From Streptomyces sp. A 4/2 (GTDB taxonomy: Bacteria; Actinomycetota; Actinomycetes; Streptomycetales; Streptomycetaceae): 64,000 nt of DNA. The stretch spans positions 1 through 64,000 of the forward strand of contig NZ_CALNVW010000050.1 in NCBI RefSeq assembly GCF_940670765.1, read 5' to 3'. This document shows, piece after piece, positions 51,609 through 59,277 of this stretch. Position numbers and translations under genes: made by a program. Each line of letters opens with the position of its first letter. Position 1 is the first letter of the stretch. The notes below the pieces were generated by a model, which was not told where the DNA came from, made no database searches, and saw only the letters and a list, made by a program, of their open reading frames with translations.

Positions 51609-52940
51609 ATGACCGGCACCATAGTCCTCACGGGTCACGGCCCGGTGCGAGGAGAGCACCGCACCGACGGCACCTTCCGCTTCCTCGGCATTCCCTACGC
51701 CCAGCCTCCGGTGGGTGAACTGAGGTTCGCAGCTCCGGTTCCGCCGGTCTCGTGGACGGAGCCGTTGGATGCCACGGCGTACGGACCGACGGCGCAGCGC
51801 CGCGCCTTCGCGGAGGTCACCACGATTCCGGAACCCTCGATCCCGGGTGAGGGAGTGCTGAACCTCAATGTGTTCACCCCGGCCGCAGACCCGGAATCGG
51901 CTCTGCCGGTCCTCGTCTGGATCCACGGGGGTGGTTACGTGGCCGGATCGGCGGCCAGCCCGTGGTACGACGGAGCGGCGTTCAACCGGGACGACGTGGT
52001 ACTGGTGACCATCGGCTACCGGCTGGGAATCGAGGGCTTCCTGCCGCTGGAGGACGCCCCCGCCAACAGGGGAGTCCGGGACTGGATCGCAGCACTGGAG
52101 TGGGTACGGGACAACATCACGGCGTTCGGGGGCGATCCGGCCAAGGTGACCATCGCCGGACAGTCCGCAGGCGGTGGCGCCGTCCAGACGCTGCTCGCGG
52201 TTCCGTCCGCCCAAGGCCTCTTCCGGGCCGCTCTCTCGGTCTCCGGAGCAGTCGTACAGCCCCAGGGCAGGGACGTGGCCGAGAAACTGTCTGCGCACTT
52301 CACCTCCCGTACCGGCGTCCCGGCCACCGCCGCCGCCCTGCGTGATCTGAGCGACGACGACCTCCTCGATCTCCAGGACCAGTTCTGCAAGCCGGGTCCC
52401 GGTAGCGAAGCGCTGCCGATGCTGCTCCTCACCCCCTACGTGGACGGCGAGCTCGTCCCCGAGCCGGTGTACGAGGCACTCGTCGACGGCGAGGCCGGTG
52501 CGGACATTCCGTTGGTGCTGGGCTTCACCGCCCACGAGTTCCACCTGGCCCAGCCCCCGGAGCTGGGTGCGGCTCTCACGGACACGTTGTTCCGTACTCC
52601 CGGCCTCGCGATTGCCGAGGCACGCGCCCACGCAGGCCGCCCGACCTGGCTGTACCAGTTCGAATGGCAGGCCACCGCGCCTGGTTTCGAGGGTCTGGCA
52701 CACCACTGCATCGACCTCCCCTTCGCCTTCGACGTCCTGAACGCTCCGGGTGTCTCCGAGGCCCTTGGCAACCACCCGCCTCAGACACTCGCCGATGCCC
52801 TCCACGAGTCCTGGGTGCGGTTCGTCCGCGACCTCGACCCGTCCTGGCCGAGCTACACCACCGACACCCGCGCGACCCGGATCTGGTCCGCCGAACCCCG
52901 TGTCGCGCACGACCTCCTGCGCGAACTCCGGGAGAGCTGA
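51609..52940 (+). CDS. Type B carboxylesterase
   Basis: The 443-residue protein is an alpha/beta hydrolase of the carboxylesterase B family: FLGIPYAQPPVGELRF, WIHGGGYVAG oxyanion hole, nucleophile S186 in IAGQSAGG, and the C-terminal HHCIDLPFAF region carrying the His. It is shorter than the usual 490-510 residues, with a loss in the middle cap region. No signal peptide is present. AGGAGC lies 10 nt before the ATG. The substrate is unknown. Confidence 0.9.
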   Translation: MTGTIVLTGHGPVRGEHRTDGTFRFLGIPYAQPPVGELRFAAPVPPVSWTEPLDATAYGPTAQRRAFAEVTTIPEPSIPGEGVLNLNVFTPAADPESALPVLVWIHGGGYVAGSAASPWYDGAAFNRDDVVLVTIGYRLGIEGFLPLEDAPANRGVRDWIAALEWVRDNITAFGGDPAKVTIAGQSAGGGAVQTLLAVPSAQGLFRAALSVSGAVVQPQGRDVAEKLSAHFTSRTGVPATAAALRDLSDDDLLDLQDQFCKPGPGSEALPMLLLTPYVDGELVPEPVYEALVDGEAGADIPLVLGFTAHEFHLAQPPELGAALTDTLFRTPGLAIAEARAHAGRPTWLYQFEWQATAPGFEGLAHHCIDLPFAFDVLNAPGVSEALGNHPPQTLADALHESWVRFVRDLDPSWPSYTTDTRATRIWSAEPRVAHDLLRELRES

Positions 52941-52968
52941 CATCCGCCTGACGGAGCCGGCCCTTCAG

Positions 52969-52998
52969 GGCCTGTCCGTTACCGGCCACGGACAGGCC
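52969..52998. terminator. Bidirectional hairpin terminator
   Basis: An 11-bp perfect stem (GGCCTGTCCGT / ACGGACAGGCC, 8-nt loop) lies between the convergent esterase and GH92 genes; outer ACGGAG/CTCCGT arms extend it. Confidence 0.8.
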
Positions 52999-53033
52999 GA
53001 CTCCGTCCTCCCCGGCTGTCTTCCCTGGCCGGC

Positions 53034-55430
53034 TCAGCGTCCATGGGCGGAGGCGCTCGCGGGCGGCACCGGGCGGGTGCTCGCCGGAGGCGCCTGACGC
53101 GGGTCGCTGCCCCAGCTCTTGTCGGGTCGGGGGCCCATCGTCAGGCTCAGTCGGCCGCCGTCCACGATTTCCTGGTGAGTGAGCCATGCCCGGTTCAGCG
53201 GACGGCCGTTGAGCCGCGCGGACCTGATGTACAGGTTCTCCGCCGAGTTGTCCCGCGCCTCCACCGTGAACCGGGTCCCGCGGCTCGTGGTGATCACGGC
53301 CTCGTCGAAGAGAGGGCTCCCCAGCGCGTACACGCCGCCGGCCGGGGCGACGGGGTAGAAACCGGCCGCGGCCAGCACGTACCACGCGGACATCTGGCCG
53401 CAGTCGTCGTTGCCCGCGAGACCAGCCGGCCCCGTGCCGTACGCGTACTCGCACACGTACCGTGACCATTTCTGGGTCAGCCACGGAGCGCCCGCGTAGA
53501 CGAACATGAACGCCATCTGGTGCACCGGCTCGTTGGAGTGGTTGTACGCGTCGTTCCACTTCATCATCAGCTCGGGCGGCGTGCGTTCGAACATGCCGTT
53601 GAGCCGCTCGACGAAGGCGTCCCGGCCGCCGAGCAGGCCGATCAGCCCCGGCACGTCGTGCGGCACGAACCAGCCCTGCTGGTCCGGGTTGGACTCGATG
53701 CAGCCGTCCTGGTCGCCCATCCACGAGCCGTCCGCGTTCCTGCCGCGGAACCAGCCGGCCTCCGGGCTGAAGAGGTTGCGGTAGTTCTTCGCGGTGCCGT
53801 CCAGCCTGCGCGCGTCGCCGTGCCGGCCCAGCGCCTCGGCGAACCGTGCGAGGGCATAGTCGGAGTAGCTGTTCTCAAGCGTCTTGGACAGGCTGGTGTC
53901 CACGCACCAGCCGAGCGTGGTCCAGTTCTGGAAGTCGTTGCGGTTGGACTTCTCGGCCGGCCCGAGCGCCACGTCGCGGCAGTAGGCGTAGGCCTTCTCC
54001 GCGTCGAAGCCGCGGATGCCCTTGGTGTACGCCTCGGCGATGATGTTCACCGCCGGGTCGCCGACCATCGTGTCGGTGTCCGTGCCCAGCAGTTCCCAGC
54101 GGGCCAGGCCCTTCACCCTGCCGGAGTCGGTCAGCGCCAGCAGGGTGTTGATCTGGTCGGCGACCGTCTGCTCGTCGATGAGCGTCAGCAACGGGAATTC
54201 GCCGCGGAAGACGTCCCAGCCACTGAAGACGGTTCGCTGGGCGAACCCGTCGTGCCGGACCGGGCCGTCGCCGAAGCGGGAGGCGCCGTCGGCGTCGCTG
54301 GAGATCCGCGGGTCGATCATGGTGTGGTACAGCGCGGAGTAGAAGATCTCCCGCTGGGTGGCGGTCCCGCCCCTGACCGAGATCCGGCCGAGCGCCTCCG
54401 ACCAGGCGTCCCGCGCCCGCCGCTCGGCCCGGTCGAAGTCCCAGTCCGGCAGGGAGGATTCGAGGTTCCCGCGGGCTCCGGCCACGCTGACGAACGAGAC
54501 TCCGGCCTTGAGGCGCACCTGCTGACCGGCCCGCACGGGGAACTCCGCGAAGAACCCGGCGCTGTCGCTCGCACTGGACTGCTCGGTCGCCGAGCGGGAG
54601 ACCGTGTCCCCGTCCCAGGTGCCGAAGGCGGTCAGCGGGTCCTGGAAGCGGAGGCAGAAGTACACGGTGTACGTGGGCCCGTTGCCACAGATCCAGCCAC
54701 CGCCCGAGCGGTCGGCCCGCATCGAGCCCTCGACGGTGTGCGCGTCCACCATCCGCAGATCCTGTGCCACGCTGTGTGAACCGTCGAAGCCGATCCGCCG
54801 GGACAGATCGACCTTGATCCGGCCGAGGCCCGCCTCGGCGAAGGTGAAGCGGATCATGCCCGCCCGGCGCGCCGCGGTGAGTTCGGCCCGCACCCCGTAG
54901 CGGTCGAGGTCCACCGCGTAGTAGCCGGCCCGCGCGGTCTCGGTCTCCTTGCGGTACGGGCTCTTCGCCGCGTCCCGCCCGGTGACCAACTCCCCGGTCT
55001 GCGGCATGACTTGGAGGTTGCCCAGATCGCCGTAACAGCCGACTCCGCCGAGGTGGAGGAAGCTGAAGCCCTCGATGGTCGTCATGTCGGCCGAGTAGCC
55101 GCTGCCGTTGTCACCGCCACTGACCGTGTCCGGGCTCAACTGCACCATGCCGAACGGAGTGTCGGCGCCGGGAAACGTCTTGCCGCAGGCGGTGTCGGGC
55201 GAGGTGGTCAGGGCGCCGATCAGCGGGTCGACGAGGTCCACCGGCGCGATGGCCCGACGGACGGCGCCGGCCGCCTGCGCCACGGTGCGGGCCGCGGCGC
55301 CGCCCGGTGTCGCGGCCGGTACGGCAGCGGCTGCCGGCACCGCGCCGGCGGCGCCGGCGACACCGAGGGCAGCGACACCCGTACCGGCCAGGAAGGTGCG
55401 TCGGGTGAGCGGACGTCTGGGCTCGGTCAT
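53034..55430 (-). CDS. Secreted GH92 alpha-mannosidase
   Basis: The 798-residue protein has a Tat signal (RRPLTRRTFLAGTGVAALG) and an Ala-rich leader, then the GH92 N-terminal beta-sandwich (DPLIGALTTSP...FPGADTPFGMVQLSPDT) and the (alpha/alpha)6 catalytic domain with EPVHQ, and the hallmark GNDDCGQMSAWYVLAAAGFYPV bearing the catalytic base. It should remove alpha-linked mannose from glycans outside the cell with calcium. The ATG at 55430 is followed directly by the Tat motif. A LacI-type palindrome upstream suggests sugar-controlled expression. Confidence 0.92.
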   Translation of the reverse strand: MTEPRRPLTRRTFLAGTGVAALGVAGAAGAVPAAAAVPAATPGGAAARTVAQAAGAVRRAIAPVDLVDPLIGALTTSPDTACGKTFPGADTPFGMVQLSPDTVSGGDNGSGYSADMTTIEGFSFLHLGGVGCYGDLGNLQVMPQTGELVTGRDAAKSPYRKETETARAGYYAVDLDRYGVRAELTAARRAGMIRFTFAEAGLGRIKVDLSRRIGFDGSHSVAQDLRMVDAHTVEGSMRADRSGGGWICGNGPTYTVYFCLRFQDPLTAFGTWDGDTVSRSATEQSSASDSAGFFAEFPVRAGQQVRLKAGVSFVSVAGARGNLESSLPDWDFDRAERRARDAWSEALGRISVRGGTATQREIFYSALYHTMIDPRISSDADGASRFGDGPVRHDGFAQRTVFSGWDVFRGEFPLLTLIDEQTVADQINTLLALTDSGRVKGLARWELLGTDTDTMVGDPAVNIIAEAYTKGIRGFDAEKAYAYCRDVALGPAEKSNRNDFQNWTTLGWCVDTSLSKTLENSYSDYALARFAEALGRHGDARRLDGTAKNYRNLFSPEAGWFRGRNADGSWMGDQDGCIESNPDQQGWFVPHDVPGLIGLLGGRDAFVERLNGMFERTPPELMMKWNDAYNHSNEPVHQMAFMFVYAGAPWLTQKWSRYVCEYAYGTGPAGLAGNDDCGQMSAWYVLAAAGFYPVAPAGGVYALGSPLFDEAVITTSRGTRFTVEARDNSAENLYIRSARLNGRPLNRAWLTHQEIVDGGRLSLTMGPRPDKSWGSDPRQAPPASTRPVPPASASAHGR

Positions 55431-55487
55431 GACGGTCTCCCGGAGGCAGGGGCGAAGAGGGGCGGCGGTGCCGGAGCGCTCACTATC

Positions 55488-55501
55488 TGACAACGTTGTC
55501 A
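55488..55501. promoter_or_regulatory. LacI-type operator upstream of the GH92 gene
   Basis: TGACAACGTTGTCA is a 14-bp perfect palindrome with the central CG of LacI/GalR operators, 58 bp before the GH92 start. It overlaps a leftward TTGACA (-35) at 55497-55502, so binding would block the promoter. No LacI-type gene is in this window. Confidence 0.7.
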
Positions 55502-55576
55502 AGAGTGGGTTCATTTTGGGCCGCGAACGCGGGAGCGTCAAGGGGCAGGCGGGCGCAACCCCCTGCGGGACGCTGC

Positions 55577-55607
55577 GGAGTACGGGGCTCGTCCAGCCCC
55601 GTACTCC
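55577..55607. terminator. Hairpin terminator after arsI
   Basis: A 13-bp perfect stem (GGAGTACGGGGCT / AGCCCCGTACTCC, 5-nt loop) lies downstream of the leftward arsI gene. Between it and arsI is 170 bp that could encode a short hydrophobic C-terminal fragment (AAFAVVLLLIAAGVGRTW) leftward, with no start signal; I do not call it a gene. Confidence 0.75.
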
Positions 55608-55734
55608 TGCGCTACCAGGTCCGACCGACGCCCGCCGCGATCAGCAGCAGCACCACGGCGAACGCGGCCGGCGCGTCGCGCTCAGGATCGCGACGGCGCT
55701 CGGCGCCCACGTCATGGCATGACGTGGCATGGCG

Positions 55735-55764
55735 TGGCGTGGCACGTCATGGCGTGGCACGTCA
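55735..55764. repeat. 15-bp tandem duplication downstream of arsI
   Basis: TGGCGTGGCACGTCA occurs twice exactly, within a wider stretch (55709-55770) of related ATGACGTGGC words. Confidence 0.85.
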
Positions 55765-55780
55765 TGGCAGGGCAGTCGAA

Positions 55781-56200
55781 TCAGCTGCTGCAGCATGCGT
55801 CGCCGTCAAGGGCGTCACTCTTGCCCATCCGGTCGGCGTCGGCCTTGACCACGTAGACCTCCCACGGCTCCTTCCCGGGGCCGTGCACCCATACCTTGTC
55901 CTGCACGGCGTAGCAGCACGAGGTGTCGTTCTCCTCGAACGTGGCGAGGCCCGCCTCCTCGAGGCGGCCGGTTGCGGCTGCGACCTGGTCCGTGGAGTCG
56001 ACCTCTACGCCGAGGTGGTCGAGGCGGGTTTCCTGTCCGGGCTCGCCCTCGATCAACACGAGTTTGAGCGGCGGCTCGGCAATGGCGAAGTTGGCGTACC
56101 CCTCGCGTCGTTTGGCCGGTTCGGTGCCGAACAGCTTCGAGTAGAAGGTGACCGACGCTTCGAGGTCGCTGACGCGCAGGGCGAGCTGTGCACGGGACAT
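55781..56200 (-). CDS. arsI: ArsI/CadI-type C-As lyase (VOC family)
   Basis: The 139-residue glyoxalase-fold protein has the ArsI marks: an N-terminal ALRVSDLEASVTFYSKLFG, metal ligand His in LDHLGVE, the thiol pair C95-C96 in NDTSCCYAV that binds trivalent organoarsenicals, and Glu in EPWEVYVV, with a Cys pair at the C-terminus. It cleaves the carbon-arsenic bond of methylated or aromatic arsenicals. It is divergent from arsR-acr3-arsC and surely under the same ArsR control. Confidence 0.93.
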   Translation of the reverse strand: MSRAQLALRVSDLEASVTFYSKLFGTEPAKRREGYANFAIAEPPLKLVLIEGEPGQETRLDHLGVEVDSTDQVAAATGRLEEAGLATFEENDTSCCYAVQDKVWVHGPGKEPWEVYVVKADADRMGKSDALDGDACCSS

Positions 56201-56254
56201 GGTGGTGACTCCGATCGGTTGTAGTGACGTCTGACCGCATCGACATCTGCCCGC

Positions 56255-56334
56255 GGGCATCCGTCTGCATCGCCATCCGCCCGCACGGGCATCCGTCCGC
56301 ATGGGCATCCACCGGCACGGGCATCCGTCCGCAA
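56255..56334. repeat. Five tandem 16-bp repeats in the ars divergent region
   Basis: Five units based on GGGCATCCGTCCGCAT, each 16 bp with 0-5 mismatches, run from 56255 to 56334 between arsI and the arsR promoter. Confidence 0.88.
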
Positions 56335-56359
56335 GAACGTCTGCCTGCATTGATGCTTG

Positions 56360-56386
56360 TCGATTCAAGGTTGCATCTTGGATCGA
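56360..56386. promoter_or_regulatory. ArsR operator
   Basis: TCGATTCAAG (56360-56369) and CTTGGATCGA (56377-56386) are inverted arms with one mismatch and a 7-bp spacer, 19 bp before the arsR start. This is the form expected for an ArsR dimer site and would control both directions. Confidence 0.7.
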
Positions 56387-56405
56387 AGAACGTCAACATA
56401 GAAGT

Positions 56406-56807
56406 ATGTCGAAACAAGAGCGTGCAGTGCTCGGCCAGACCGACGGGACCGGCCCCTGCTGTCCCGGGCTGCTGGCCGCTCCCCTCGGTGAGGGGCAGGC
56501 CGTGGAGCTGGCAAAGGTGTTCAAGGCGCTGGGCGACCCGGTGCGCCTGCGCCTTCTCTCGATGATCGCCTCGCGCGCCGGCGGCGAGGTCTGCGTCTGC
56601 GACCTGACCCCGGCCTTCGACCTGTCGCAGCCGACGATCTCGCACCACCTCAAACTGCTTCGGCAGGCCGGGCTCATCGACTGCGAGCGGCGCGGCACCT
56701 GGGTCTACTACTGGCTGCTGCCCGAGATGACCGACCGCCTCGCCGCCGTCCTGACGCGTCCCGCCGGCGAGACCCTGCCCGCCGCGCCCGCCGAGGCGAC
56801 CTCGTGA
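56406..56807 (+). CDS. arsR: ArsR-family arsenic-responsive repressor
   Basis: The 133-residue protein has the winged helix (FDLSQPTISHHLKLLRQAGLIDCERRGTWVYYWL) and the metal-binding EVCVCDL motif that senses arsenite, with an added Cys pair (GPCC) near the N-terminus that may complete the site. It represses both ars transcripts until arsenite binds. The GTG of acr3 overlaps its stop. Confidence 0.94.
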   Translation: MSKQERAVLGQTDGTGPCCPGLLAAPLGEGQAVELAKVFKALGDPVRLRLLSMIASRAGGEVCVCDLTPAFDLSQPTISHHLKLLRQAGLIDCERRGTWVYYWLLPEMTDRLAAVLTRPAGETLPAAPAEATS

Positions 56808-57895
56808 GCGCCGCACCCGAGCAGCCGGTCGTCGGCCGGCTGTCCTTCCTCGACCGGTACCTCGCCGTGTGGATTCTCGCCGCGATGGCTCTCGGCCTCG
56901 GTCTCGGCCGCGTCGTGCCCGGTCTCGGGGACGCGCTCGCCGAGGTCACCGTGACCGGTGTATCGCTGCCCATCGCGCTCGGCCTGCTCGTGATGATGTA
57001 CCCGGTCCTCGCCAAGGTGCGTTACGACCGGCTCGACACCGTCACCCGCGACCGGCGCCTCCTGCTGCCCTCGCTACTGCTGAACTGGATCGTCGGCCCG
57101 GCGCTCATGTTCGCGTTGGCGTGGCTGTTCCTGCCCGACCTGCCCGAGTACCGCACGGGCCTGATCATCGTGGGGCTGGCGCGGTGTATCGCCATGGTGA
57201 TCATCTGGAACGACTTGGCCTGCGGTGACCGCGAGGCCGCCGCCGTACTGGTGGCGCTGAACTCGGTGTTCCAGGTCATCGCGTTCTCGGCCCTCGGCTG
57301 GTTCTACCTGTCCGTGCTGCCCGGCTGGCTCGGTCTCGAACAGGCCGGCCTCGACGTGTCCGTGTGGGAGATCACCCGGAGCGTGCTGATCTTCCTGGGC
57401 ATCCCGCTCGCCGCCGGGTACCTCACGCGCCGGATCGGCGAGAAGGTCAAGGGCCGTACCTGGTACGAGGCGCGGCTGATCCCGCGGATCGGGCCGTTCG
57501 CGCTGTACGGGCTGCTGTTCACGATCGTTGTGCTGTTCGCGCTGCAGGGCGACGCGATCACCTCTCAGCCGCTCGACGTCGTCCGCATCGCACTGCCGCT
57601 GCTCGTGTACTTCGCGGTCATGTGGGCCGGTTCGATGGCGGTCGGCCGCGCCGTGGGACTCGGCCACCCACGCGCGACGACGCTCGCCTTCACCGCCGCG
57701 GGCAACAACTTCGAGCTGGCGATCGCGGTGGCCATCGCCACGTTCGGCGCCACTTCCGGTCAGGCCCTCGCAGGCGTGGTCGGACCACTCATCGAGGTGC
57801 CGGTGCTGATCGGCCTCGTCCACGTCGCGCTGTACGCCCGCCGCTACTTCACCGCCCCCGCACCTCTGACCGGGGAGGACCCCGCCCATGTCTGA
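56804..57895 (+). CDS. acr3: Acr3-family arsenite efflux permease
   Basis: The 363-residue membrane protein has ten predicted helices and the Acr3 marks: C128 in LARCIAMVIIWN and Glu in GPLIEVPVL, with AAGNNFELAIAVAIATFG. It pumps arsenite out of the cell using the proton gradient. It overlaps arsR at the start and arsC at the end (8 bp), so the three are translationally coupled. Confidence 0.95.
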   Translation: MSAAPEQPVVGRLSFLDRYLAVWILAAMALGLGLGRVVPGLGDALAEVTVTGVSLPIALGLLVMMYPVLAKVRYDRLDTVTRDRRLLLPSLLLNWIVGPALMFALAWLFLPDLPEYRTGLIIVGLARCIAMVIIWNDLACGDREAAAVLVALNSVFQVIAFSALGWFYLSVLPGWLGLEQAGLDVSVWEITRSVLIFLGIPLAAGYLTRRIGEKVKGRTWYEARLIPRIGPFALYGLLFTIVVLFALQGDAITSQPLDVVRIALPLLVYFAVMWAGSMAVGRAVGLGHPRATTLAFTAAGNNFELAIAVAIATFGATSGQALAGVVGPLIEVPVLIGLVHVALYARRYFTAPAPLTGEDPAHV

Positions 57896-58361
57896 CGCCG
57901 CTCCGCCCTCCGTACTGTTCGTCTGCGTCCACAACGCCGGCCGCTCCCAGATGGCCGCCGCGTTCCTCACCCACCTCGCGGGCGACCGCGTAGAGGTACG
58001 GTCCGCCGGGTCCGCCCCCGCCGACGCGGTGAACCCGTCCGTCGTCGAGGCGATGGCCGAGGTGGGCGTCGACGTCTCGGCCGAGGTGCCGAAAGTGCTC
58101 ACCGTCGAGGCCGTACAGGCGTCCGACGTCGTGATCACGATGGGCTGCGGCGACGCCTGCCCCGTCTTCCCCGGAAAGCAGTACCTCGACTGGCAGTTGC
58201 CCGACCCCGCCGGGCAGGGCGTCCGAGCCGTACGCCCCATCCGTGACGAGATCAGGGCGAGGATCGAAGCGCTGATCGCACACGTGCTGGGTTCTCAGGG
58301 CACGGCACCCCCGTCGGCCGACAGGGCGCGAAACGGCAGGGCGCGAAACGGCGGGGCGTGA
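57888..58361 (+). CDS. arsC: Arsenate reductase (LMW phosphatase type)
   Basis: The 157-residue protein has the phosphatase loop C13-x5-R19 (CVHNAGRS) and a Cys pair in MGCGDACPVFPG, placing it with arsenate reductases of the low-molecular-weight phosphatase fold. It reduces arsenate to arsenite for export by Acr3; in actinomycetes the electron donor is often mycothiol or thioredoxin. The last 15 residues (RARNGRARNGGA) come from a DNA repeat and are probably extra to the fold. Confidence 0.93.
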   Translation: MSDAAPPSVLFVCVHNAGRSQMAAAFLTHLAGDRVEVRSAGSAPADAVNPSVVEAMAEVGVDVSAEVPKVLTVEAVQASDVVITMGCGDACPVFPGKQYLDWQLPDPAGQGVRAVRPIRDEIRARIEALIAHVLGSQGTAPPSADRARNGRARNGGA

Positions 58362-58381
58362 AACGGCGGGGCGTGAACGGC
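58323..58381. repeat. Four 15-bp tandem repeats spanning the arsC stop
   Basis: AGGGCGCGAAACGGC occurs twice exactly, followed by GGGGCGTGAAACGGC and a 14-bp copy. The first units encode the RARNG tail of ArsC; the third contains the stop codon. Confidence 0.88.
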
Positions 58382-58405
58382 GCGGCCCGTGTCAGGATGC
58401 CAGGC

Positions 58406-59173
58406 ATGTCCGGTCGCGCGCTGAGCTTCGGAGTGATGGCGGAAGCCTACGAACGGTTCCGGCCGGGATATCCCGTGGAACTCTTCGACATGGTGACGGC
58501 CTACGCGGCTCAGCCGGTTCGAACTGCCCTTGAAATTGGCGCGGGGACCGGCAAGGCGACCCGCCTGTTCGCCCAGCAGGGCGTCACGGTCACCGCGACC
58601 GAGCCCGACGGGGCCATGCTCGCCGAACTGCGCAAGCATGTGCCGGCAGGCGTCAGGACGGTGCGAGCCGCCTTCGAGGACGTGCCACCGGGCGAGAGGT
58701 ACGAACTGGTCTATGCGGCAGCAGCGTTGCACTGGACCGCCCCGGAGAGCCGGTGGTCGCACATGGCCTCACTGCTCGAACCGGGCGGGGTGTTCGCCTC
58801 GTTCGCCGGGCCGGTCCAGCTGGCCGACCCGGCCGTGGAGGAAGCCGTCCGCACTGCACGGGCGCCGTTCCTGGACAGCGACGAGGTCCCGTCCCCGGAC
58901 GGGACACCTCCGGGGCATCACCTGCAGTGGCCGGGTACGGAGCTGCAACGGTCCGAGTGGTTCACCGACGTCCAACAGTCCGTGATCGAACGGCACTTGA
59001 CGATGAGTGCGCGCGACTTCGTCGGCCACCTCTCGACCGTCTCGGCCTACCTCGTGCTGCCCGCCCCGGTGCAGGAACAGGTATTCAGCGAGATCCTTCA
59101 GGTCCTTCCCGGGGCGGTCGAGCTCGCCGCCGACATCACCGTCCATCTCGCGCGTCGGCGTGACGAGCCGTAA
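58406..59173 (+). CDS. Class I SAM-dependent methyltransferase
   Basis: The 255-residue protein has the SAM motif ALEIGAGTGKATRLFA and acidic motif ATEPDGAML, followed by AAAALHWTAPESRW, the pattern of UbiE/Trm9-like small-molecule methyltransferases. The substrate is unknown. The ATG at 58406 is used; one three codons upstream is possible. It follows arsC by 44 bp, but no link to arsenic methylation (no ArsM cysteines) is visible. Confidence 0.88.
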   Translation: MSGRALSFGVMAEAYERFRPGYPVELFDMVTAYAAQPVRTALEIGAGTGKATRLFAQQGVTVTATEPDGAMLAELRKHVPAGVRTVRAAFEDVPPGERYELVYAAAALHWTAPESRWSHMASLLEPGGVFASFAGPVQLADPAVEEAVRTARAPFLDSDEVPSPDGTPPGHHLQWPGTELQRSEWFTDVQQSVIERHLTMSARDFVGHLSTVSAYLVLPAPVQEQVFSEILQVLPGAVELAADITVHLARRRDEP

Positions 59174-59224
59174 CACCCGGAACACCGCTTGCCGGACACC
59201 GGGTCACGGCCCCGGACGGCGAGC

Positions 59225-59266
59225 ACCCTGGCGACGGCGGCCGGGACGGCTGCCGTCGCCACGGGT
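59225..59266. terminator. Bidirectional hairpin terminator
   Basis: A 10-bp perfect stem (TGGCGACGGC / GCCGTCGCCA) extended by ACCC/GGGT with one bulge lies between the convergent methyltransferase and phospholipase genes. Confidence 0.75.
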
Positions 59267-59277
59267 GTCCTGACGGA

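Noticed and set aside
55615..55717. 33-residue leftward frame with a hydrophobic end (AVVLLLIAAGVGRTW)
   Set aside because: It could be a small membrane peptide or a fragment of a lost permease, but it lacks a ribosome site and starts in a repeat; too weak to call.
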